DNA of 32,035 bases from NCBI GenBank assembly GCA_022509105.1, contig JAFLTV010000018.1:1-32035 (forward strand). The letters are read 5' to 3'. The translations under genes and the position numbers were made by a program. This DNA comes from Muribaculaceae bacterium (GTDB lineage: Bacteria > Bacteroidota > Bacteroidia > Bacteroidales > Muribaculaceae). The notes beneath the pieces are model-generated. The model was not told where the DNA came from. It did not search any database and saw nothing but the letters and a program-made list of their open reading frames with translations. Of the stretch, positions 26,377 through 32,035 are shown in pieces (within the stretch, counting starts at the first letter, position 1; every line of letters starts with the position of its first letter).

Positions 26377-28947
26377 ATGAAATTACAAGTAAGCAATACT
26401 AATGAGCCGGTGTGGCGTAGTCTTACGGTAAGCGCCAACCTGCCCAAGGAATTGAAACCATTGGAGGAAATGTCGAAAAACCTCTGGTGGGTATGGAACA
26501 GTGAAGGGAAAAATTTATTCCGTGATCTTGATCGCGAATTATGGAGAGAAGTGGGTGAAAATCCTGTGATGCTTCTCCAAAAGATAAGCTCATCGCGTCT
26601 GAATGATGTTCGCAAGAACAGTGAAATGATCCTCCGCATAAAGAGGGTATATGGCCAGTTTAAGGCTTATATGAGTGAGAAAATGCGCACAGATATTCCT
26701 TCTGTAGCTTATTTCTCAATGGAATATGGTCTTTGCAACTGCCTTAAGATCTATTCAGGCGGTCTTGGAGTTTTGGCCGGCGACTATATCAAACAGGCTT
26801 CCGACAGCCGGGTTAGAATGACAGCCGTTGGTTTCCTTTATCGTTACGGATATTTCGCACAGGCCCTTTCAATCGACGGCCAACAGGTGGCCAACTACGA
26901 GCCTCAGAATTTCGAACAGTTGCCTATCGAACAGGTTATGGGCGAGGATGGTCAGCCTATGATTCTTGAGGTTCCCTATCCGGGTCGTATCATCTATTGC
27001 CATATCTGGAGAGTCAACGTGGGCCGTATGAATCTTTATCTGCTTGACACAGACTTCGAGATGAACTCGGAATTCGACCGTCAGATCACTCACAAACTCT
27101 ACGGCGGCGATTGGGAAAACCGTATGAAACAGGAATACCTTCTCGGTATCGGTGGCATTTATATGCTCAACAAGCTTGGAATTCATACAGATATCTACCA
27201 CGCCAATGAGGGCCACGCTGCGTTGCTTAATCTCCAGCGTCTTGTAGACTATGTTCAGAACGATCATCTCTCCTTCAATGTAGCTTTGGAAGTGGTGAGA
27301 GCCAGTTCGCTTTATACTGTCCACACTCCCGTGCCGGCTGGTCATGACTATTTTGAAGAGAGTCTTTTAGGCAAATATTTGGGTGAATATCCTGCTAAAT
27401 TAGGAATTTCATGGTCCGATCTTATGAATATGGGACGTGAAAATCCTGATTCTCCGGAAAGATTCTCCATGAGTGTTTTTGCATTGAACACTTGTCAGGA
27501 GGCAAACGGCGTGAGCTGGCTCCACGGAGAGGTTTCGAAGAAAATGTTTGCCGGAGTATGGAAAGGCTACGGACCGGCAGAATCACATGTGACCTATGTC
27601 ACCAATGGTGTCCACATGCCTACATGGGCCGCTTCTGAATGGAAAGAATTCTATGCCAAACATCTCGGCCAGGTTGTCTTTGAAGAACAAAGCAACCCGG
27701 AGGCATGGAAAGGCATTTTCGACGTTCCTGATGAGGAGATCTGGAATATGAGAATGACACTCAAACATAAGTTTATCAACTTTGTTAAAAAGGATTTCAA
27801 AGAAAAATGGCTTAAAAACCAGGGAGATCCCGGTGCAGTTGTAAGCATTCTCGAAAAGATTAACCCGGATGCGCTCATCATAGGTTTCGCACGTCGTTTT
27901 GCCACATATAAGAGAGCTCATTTGCTCTTCACCGACCTTGATCGTCTTGCAAAGATTGTAAACAACGACAAATATCCGGTGCAATTCATCTTCTCCGGTA
28001 AAGCCCACCCTGCTGATGGAGCCGGTCAGGGCCTTATCAAGAGAATTGTTGAAATCTCAAAGATGCCACAATTCCAGGGAAAGATTATCTTCCTCGAAGA
28101 CTATAACATGATTGTTGCGAAACGTCTTGTCTCCGGAGTTGATATCTGGCTCAACACTCCGACACGTCCTTTGGAAGCTTCCGGCACATCGGGAGAAAAG
28201 GCTGAAATGAACGGAGTATTGAATTTCTCTGTGCTCGACGGATGGTGGTATGAAGGCTATAAGTTTGATGAACTCGCCGGTTGGGCTTTGACTGAAAAGC
28301 GCACATTCGCCGACCAAGGCCAGCAAGACCGACTTGATGCAGCCACAATCTATTCAATGCTTGAAAATGAAATTGTGCCTTTATATTTCAAGAAAAACTA
28401 TAAAGGATATAGCCCTGAATGGATTGACAGAATCAAACGTTCGATAGGCCATATAGCGCCTCATTTCACAATGAAGCGTCAGCTTGACGATTATATCTCA
28501 CGCCTCTATGTTCCGGAAGCAAAACGTGCTGACAAACTCAAAAAGAATGATTTTGCAAAGGCACGCGAAATTGTGGAATGGAAAGAGAACGTGGCTTCAA
28601 AATGGAACGATATCCAGGTGCTTAGCGTGGAAATTAACGACGGTCAGGCAGCCTCCGGCACAGCTTTGAGATCCGGAAATTCGATCTATGTGAAATGTGT
28701 GATCGACACTAAAGGTCTCGGAGACTCAATTGGAGTTGAATTGGTGAAATATCGCGACCACGATGGAAATGCTGAATTTGTAGATACAGTTCCTTTGAAG
28801 GTTGTAGGCCATGAAGGTGATATCTACACTTATGAATACGACCATAAGCTTGAAAATGTGGGTGCTTTCAGATATTCTCTCAGATTGTATCCGAAGAATA
28901 AGGATCTGCCTCACCGCATGGACTTCGCCTATACAAAATGGTTCTAA
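26377..28947 (+). CDS. glgP: Alpha-glucan (glycogen) phosphorylase
   Basis: It releases glucose-1-phosphate from alpha-1,4 glucans, so it opposes the upstream synthase. The 856-residue protein has the DUF3417 N-terminal region (SKNLWWVWN near residues 34-42) and the GT35 core with SMEYGL and [10 protein letters not shown]. The pyridoxal phosphate site lies in [14 protein letters not shown], with Lys608 the likely Schiff-base residue. It belongs to the shorter bacterial and archaeal phosphorylase branch (TIGR02094-like) rather than the animal-type branch. No glgB or glgC lies nearby, so branching and nucleotide-sugar synthesis must be elsewhere. Confidence 0.95.
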   Translation: MKLQVSNTNEPVWRSLTVSANLPKELKPLEEMSKNLWWVWNSEGKNLFRDLDRELWREVGENPVMLLQKISSSRLNDVRKNSEMILRIKRVYGQFKAYMSEKMRTDIPSVAYFSMEYGLCNCLKIYSGGLGVLAGDYIKQASDSRVRMTAVGFLYRYGYFAQALSIDGQQVANYEPQNFEQLPIEQVMGEDGQPMILEVPYPGRIIYCHIWRVNVGRMNLYLLDTDFEMNSEFDRQITHKLYGGDWENRMKQEYLLGIGGIYMLNKLGIHTDIYHANEGHAALLNLQRLVDYVQNDHLSFNVALEVVRASSLYTVHTPVPAGHDYFEESLLGKYLGEYPAKLGISWSDLMNMGRENPDSPERFSMSVFALNTCQEANGVSWLHGEVSKKMFAGVWKGYGPAESHVTYVTNGVHMPTWAASEWKEFYAKHLGQVVFEEQSNPEAWKGIFDVPDEEIWNMRMTLKHKFINFVKKDFKEKWLKNQGDPGAVVSILEKINPDALIIGFARRFATYKRAHLLFTDLDRLAKIVNNDKYPVQFIFSGKAHPADGAGQGLIKRIVEISKMPQFQGKIIFLEDYNMIVAKRLVSGVDIWLNTPTRPLEASGTSGEKAEMNGVLNFSVLDGWWYEGYKFDELAGWALTEKRTFADQGQQDRLDAATIYSMLENEIVPLYFKKNYKGYSPEWIDRIKRSIGHIAPHFTMKRQLDDYISRLYVPEAKRADKLKKNDFAKAREIVEWKENVASKWNDIQVLSVEINDGQAASGTALRSGNSIYVKCVIDTKGLGDSIGVELVKYRDHDGNAEFVDTVPLKVVGHEGDIYTYEYDHKLENVGAFRYSLRLYPKNKDLPHRMDFAYTKWF

Positions 28948-28968
28948 AATTTTGAATTCCTTATAAAT

Positions 28969-29004
28969 AAAGTCGTATCGGATTGTCTGGTGCGACTTTT
29001 TTAT
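28969..29004 (+). terminator. Intrinsic terminator after glgP
   Basis: Bases 28969-28979 pair with 28989-28999 (two G-U pairs) around a 9-base loop, and a T-run to 29002 follows. It ends the glycogen pair facing the oppositely oriented EF-G2 gene. Confidence 0.85.
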
Positions 29005-29070
29005 ATGAATATATCCCGCAGTAGTTTTGTTTTTTCAGAAGGCTAACAAAGGGAATATAAAAAGCAAAAT

Positions 29071-29103
29071 AAAAAATGAAGGAAGCCCGAACAGACTTCC
29101 TTC
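29071..29103 (-). terminator. Intrinsic terminator for the EF-G2 gene
   Basis: On the minus strand GAAGGAAG and CTTCCTTC (29103-29096 and 29085-29078) form a perfect 8-bp stem with a 10-base loop, followed by A then T6 (29076-29071). It lies about 25 bases past the stop. Confidence 0.85.
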
Positions 29104-29127
29104 TGAAATTGGTTAATTGAAGTTTGA

Positions 29128-31284
29128 TTAATCTTCTTCTTGAGTTTCTGCGTATTCTTTGAGGAGTTTTTCTTGTACGTCGCCCGGCACGAGTTCGTAA
29201 GAAGAGAACTGCATTGAGAACGAGCCACGTCCACCGGTGATAGAGCTCAAAGAAGTAGCATAAGATGACATCTCTTTGAGAGGCACTTTAGCGTTAAGTT
29301 TCGGGATGCCTCCTTCAGAATCCTGATCCATGATTATACCGCGACGACCGTTAACGTCTTTCATAACATCACCCATTGTGTCGGCCGGAGTTATAACCTC
29401 AACGTCGTAAACCGGTTCGAGAATCTTCGGATTGGCAGCCTTAAACGCCTGAGAGAATGCATTACGTCCTGCGAGACGGAAAGAGATTTCATTGGAGTCA
29501 ACCGGGTGCATCTTGCCGTCATAAATCATTACGCGCACGTCGCGGGCATAAGAACCTGTCAACGGACCTTGTTCCATTCTGTCCATAAGACCCTTCACGA
29601 TTGCAGGAATGAAGCGTGCATCGATAGCACCACCGACGATACAGTTGTAAACTACGAGCTTGCCACCCCAATCCAATGGAATTTCCTGTTTGTCGCGCAC
29701 GTTAAGCTTGAATTCCTGACTGCCGAATTTGTAAGCATCCGGTTCAGGCATGCCTTCTGTGTAAGGTTCGATGATGAGGTGAACTTCACCAAACTGACCG
29801 GAACCTCCGGATTGTTTCTTATGACGATAGTCTGCGCGTGCAGCCTTGGTGATTGTTTCACGATAAGGAATCTTCGGTTCGATAAATTCGATAGGAAGTT
29901 TATCATTGTTTTCAACTCTCCATTTGAGTGTGCGGAGGTGGAATTCACCCTGGCCCTTAACGAGAGTCTGTTTGAGTTCCTTGCTTTGTTCAACAAGGAT
30001 TGTGGGATCTTCTTCGTGCATACGTGTCAGGATGCCCATAAGCTTTTCAGCATCGCTTTCTGAAAGCGGACGGATTGCACGGATATATCTGGGAGCCGGA
30101 TATTTTATAAAGTCGAACACATAGTCGCAGCCTTTTGCATCGAGAGTGTTGCCTGTGCGCACGTCTTTCAATTTCACGGCAGCGCCCAAGTCACCGGCTT
30201 CAATAGTTTCGACAGCGTTTCTGATCTGTCCGGACACGGTGAAGAGTTGAGCCATACGTTCTTTTCCACCTCTTGAAATATTTTCAAGGTCGTCGCCTGC
30301 TTTGAGAGTGCCGCTCATAACTTTGAAATAAGAAACTTCTCCGATATGCGGCTCAACTGAAGTCTTGAATACGAAGATTGAAAGCGGACCGTTTGAATCC
30401 GGCGCCACAGCATCGCCGTTGACTGTTTCGGGAGCGGCAACCTCATTGGGTGAAGGACAGATATTTCCGAGGAATTCCATCATTCTTCTGATACCCATAT
30501 CTTTTATTGCGCTTGCAATGAAAACGGGGAAAATCTTGCGGTCAACGAGACCTTTGCGAAGTCCGTGGCGGATTTCATCTTCAGTCAAAGCTTCGTCGGC
30601 AAAATATTTTTCCATCAATTCCTCGTCGTTGGTAGCTGCGGCTTCAAGGAGAGCGTCGTGCATTTCCTGAGCTTTGTCAAGCTGGTCGGCCGGGATGTCG
30701 GAAATTTTTGGAACGCCGCCTTCGGGGCCCCATTCATATTTCTTCATCGTGAGCACGTCGATCATGGAATTGAAGTTAGTGCCGGCGTTAAGCGGATATT
30801 GCACAGGCATAACGTTCTGGCCGAAGTGTTCGCGAAGTTGATCTAAAAGATTGTCAAAGTCAACTTTTTCACCATCCATGTGGTTAAGAGCGAACACAAC
30901 AGGTTTGTTGAGTTTGTTGGTGACACGGAAAATATTCTGTGTTCCCACCTCTACGCCATAACTTGCGTTTACAACGATAACACCTGTGTCGCATACTCCA
31001 AGAGCAGTGTAGACGTTGCCTGTGAAGTCATCGGCTCCCGGGCAATCGATCACGTTTAATTTCTTCCCGTTGAATTCGGTGTTGAAAACTGTGGAGAATA
31101 CTGAATAGCCGTATTCTTTTTCAACCGGGAAATAGTCTGTCACTGTGTTTCCTGCTTCAATAGTACCCCTGCGTTTAATCACACCGCTTTCAAAAAGCAT
31201 TGATTCCGCAAGGGTGGTTTTGCCTGCGCCTTTTGAGCCTATCAAGGCAATGTTTTTAATCTCGTTTGTTTTGTATATCTTCAT
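29128..31284 (-). CDS. fusA2: EF-G paralogue (EF-G2-like) with altered GTPase motifs
   Basis: The 718-residue protein has all five EF-G domains, including the domain IV tip loop HPVDSNE and GGRGSFSMQFSSYELVP at the end. The G domain is altered. G1 reads GSKGAGKTT (16-24) instead of AHIDAGKTT. Switch I reads EKEYGYSVF (55-63) instead of ERGITIT. G3 reads DCPGADDF (80-87) with Ala84 where the catalytic His sits; G4 is NHMD (134-137). In Bacteroides thetaiotaomicron an EF-G2 of this kind is reported to lack GTPase activity yet support translocation and gut colonisation under carbon limitation. I infer the same role here. It is a single-gene unit. Confidence 0.9.
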   Translation of the reverse strand: MKIYKTNEIKNIALIGSKGAGKTTLAESMLFESGVIKRRGTIEAGNTVTDYFPVEKEYGYSVFSTVFNTEFNGKKLNVIDCPGADDFTGNVYTALGVCDTGVIVVNASYGVEVGTQNIFRVTNKLNKPVVFALNHMDGEKVDFDNLLDQLREHFGQNVMPVQYPLNAGTNFNSMIDVLTMKKYEWGPEGGVPKISDIPADQLDKAQEMHDALLEAAATNDEELMEKYFADEALTEDEIRHGLRKGLVDRKIFPVFIASAIKDMGIRRMMEFLGNICPSPNEVAAPETVNGDAVAPDSNGPLSIFVFKTSVEPHIGEVSYFKVMSGTLKAGDDLENISRGGKERMAQLFTVSGQIRNAVETIEAGDLGAAVKLKDVRTGNTLDAKGCDYVFDFIKYPAPRYIRAIRPLSESDAEKLMGILTRMHEEDPTILVEQSKELKQTLVKGQGEFHLRTLKWRVENNDKLPIEFIEPKIPYRETITKAARADYRHKKQSGGSGQFGEVHLIIEPYTEGMPEPDAYKFGSQEFKLNVRDKQEIPLDWGGKLVVYNCIVGGAIDARFIPAIVKGLMDRMEQGPLTGSYARDVRVMIYDGKMHPVDSNEISFRLAGRNAFSQAFKAANPKILEPVYDVEVITPADTMGDVMKDVNGRRGIIMDQDSEGGIPKLNAKVPLKEMSSYATSLSSITGGRGSFSMQFSSYELVPGDVQEKLLKEYAETQEED

Positions 31285-31308
31285 TCTTTAAAAGATTTTA
31301 AGTGTTTC

Positions 31309-31340
31309 GAAGGTTAGAGTCTATTGCTTGATTTTTCAAA
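31309..31340 (-). promoter_or_regulatory. Candidate promoter for the EF-G2 gene
   Basis: On the minus strand TTTG (31340-31337) is 20 bases from TAACCTTC (31316-31309), which matches TAnnTTTG in 6 of 8 positions. Predicted start is near 31302, about 18 bases before the ATG. The weak -7 box would fit a promoter that needs an activator. Confidence 0.45.
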
Positions 31341-31354
31341 AATCAATAACTTTG
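31323..31354 (+). promoter_or_regulatory. Candidate plus-strand promoter in the divergent region
   Basis: ATTG (31323-31326) and TAACTTTG (31347-31354) are 20 bases apart. The -7 box is perfect. It points toward hemW but is 270 bases upstream, leaving a long leader; I see no gene in that leader that I would trust. Confidence 0.5.
31328..31346. repeat. Perfect palindrome between the divergent promoters
   Basis: Bases 31328-31336 and 31338-31346 form a perfect 9-bp inverted repeat with a one-base centre (TTGATTTTTCAAAAATCAA). It fills the spacer of the plus-strand candidate promoter and contains the -33 box of the minus-strand one. It looks like a dimer operator rather than a terminator. The rest of this 342-base gap (31285-31626) is AT-rich; apart from the promoter candidates listed I see nothing in it. 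Confidence 0.6.
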
Positions 31355-31583
31355 TTTAATCGTTTTTCCGATTGTTTTTGGGGCCATGATATGGTTGCCC
31401 TCAAAAAGCTTTGCAATTTACTAAAAATTTGCTTCAGATTAATGATATTTAAATATGTTAAAAAACACCTTTTTCCTCTCAAAAGCGTGTTTTATATATA
31501 TTTTAAACAAATTTAATACTACAACATGGAAATCGGGCTCTGACTCTTCCTGAAAAATAATGTATTCTGTGATATAGAGAGTG

Positions 31584-31593
31584 TATAAATTTG
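31584..31593 (+). promoter_or_regulatory. Candidate -7 box upstream of hemW
   Basis: TATAAATTTG contains a perfect TAAATTTG -7 box (31586-31593), with the start expected about 27 bases before the hemW ATG. No TTTG is found at the usual upstream distance, so the match is partial. Confidence 0.4.
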
Positions 31594-31626
31594 ATATAAA
31601 TTAAGAAGAAAAAGCTCATTCCTACC

Positions 31627-32035
31627 ATGGCCGGTCTTTACATTCATATTCCATTTTGCAGATCTAAATGCCTTTACTGTGATTTTTACAGTGGAGGCAG
31701 CCGTATAGCAGATTGGAATTCCTATGTCGAGGCTCTACTTTTAGAATTAAAACTGAGGAGAAAAGAATTTAGCGAACCATTTGACACTCTCTATATAGGA
31801 GGAGGGACTCCGTCTCTTATGCCCGAGGAAAAATTTTCCTTTCTGAAAAAATCAATTTCCGATTGCATCGACGCCGGCAAGTTGGAGGAATTTACAATTG
31901 AAGTGAATCCGGAAGATATTTCAGAGGAGAAATGTGAATTATGGAAAACCAATGGAGTGAATCGTGTGAGCATTGGCGTTCAATCCATGATTGATAATGA
32001 GCTGAAAAAAATAGGAAGGCGTCATACCTCTGAAG
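31627..32035 (+). CDS. hemW: HemW-like radical SAM protein, 3' truncated by window end
   Basis: The ATG at 31627 opens a frame that runs off the window, giving 136 visible residues. It starts MAGLYIHIPFCRSKCLYCDF, with the radical SAM motif CxxxCxYC (CRSKCLYC), then the SAM-contacting LYIGGGTPSLM and the strand EFTIEVNPEDI and RVSIGVQSM. This is the HemW family (formerly called coproporphyrinogen III oxidase-like), which binds a 4Fe-4S cluster and heme and is thought to insert heme into respiratory enzymes rather than oxidise coproporphyrinogen. The fourth cysteine position typical of HemW (CxxxCxxCxF/C) has Phe after Asp, as usual for HemW. Divergent from the EF-G2 gene. Confidence 0.92.
   Translation, partial: MAGLYIHIPFCRSKCLYCDFYSGGSRIADWNSYVEALLLELKLRRKEFSEPFDTLYIGGGTPSLMPEEKFSFLKKSISDCIDAGKLEEFTIEVNPEDISEEKCELWKTNGVNRVSIGVQSMIDNELKKIGRRHTSE

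Noticed and set aside
29506..30063. A 185-codon open frame opposite the EF-G2 gene
   Set aside because: It is the antisense shadow of a clearly conserved coding region, with no domain match and no promoter; the same holds for other long antisense frames such as 3181-3723 and 7737-8549.
31328..31516. A 62-codon plus-strand open frame in the divergent intergenic region
   Set aside because: It starts inside the palindrome and before the predicted start of transcription, has a composition rich in Phe, Lys and Ile as expected from AT-rich noncoding DNA, and has no recognisable motif.
1..32035. Defence system, phage, CRISPR, insertion sequence, tRNA or rRNA
   Set aside because: I scanned for repeat arrays, transposase motifs and tRNA-like ends and saw none; the window is conserved core genes with normal spacing.

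Overview
The window is a stretch of a Bacteroidota chromosome, most likely order Bacteroidales. A Muribaculaceae-like relative fits, but I cannot prove the family. Three things point there. The gene order rpsL-rpsG-fusA-rpsJ has no tuf, and secY-map-infA-rpmJ-rpsM are linked. Promoters have the Bacteroidota form TTTG-N20-TAnnTTTG. Most start codons follow A-rich leaders rather than Shine-Dalgarno sequences. Base composition looks even throughout. I see no mobile element, CRISPR array, tRNA or rRNA.

Region 1 (1-822) is the 3' part of a left-handed beta-helix protein of the Bacteroidales GlmU-like family. Region 2 (about 814-19216) is one co-directional block of 33 genes merging the str, S10, spc and alpha operons: 29 ribosomal proteins plus EF-G, SecY, methionine aminopeptidase, IF-1 and RNA polymerase alpha (the order is rpsL to rplQ). 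It opens with a clear promoter and a hairpin-containing leader and closes with a strong intrinsic terminator. Structured intercistronic RNA lies between rpsL and rpsG and between rpsK and rpsD. A probable internal promoter precedes rpsM.

Region 3 (19265-24556) holds separate housekeeping genes: a cardiolipin synthase-type phospholipase D enzyme, a minus-strand DUF3109 cysteine-rich protein, an HU-type DNA-binding protein, arginyl-tRNA synthetase, and a Bax inhibitor-1 family membrane protein. Region 4 (24627-29004) is a glycogen pair: a eukaryote-like GT3 glycogen synthase followed by an alpha-glucan phosphorylase, with its own promoter and terminator. Region 5 (29071-32035) holds a second, divergent EF-G paralogue on the minus strand. 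It lacks the catalytic histidine and other canonical G-domain residues. A 342-base divergent intergenic region with a perfect palindrome separates it from the 5' part of hemW, which runs off the window.

Functionally this is the translation core (ribosome, factors, secretion channel, N-terminal Met removal, RNA polymerase alpha), followed by carbon-storage genes and an EF-G2-like factor. In Bacteroides thetaiotaomicron a homologous factor is reported to support translocation without GTP hydrolysis under carbon limitation. The window is mostly conserved. The best candidates for unusual biology are EF-G2 with its divergent control region, the structured mRNA segments in the ribosomal block, an insertion in ribosomal protein L2, and two strong Shine-Dalgarno sites where most genes have none.
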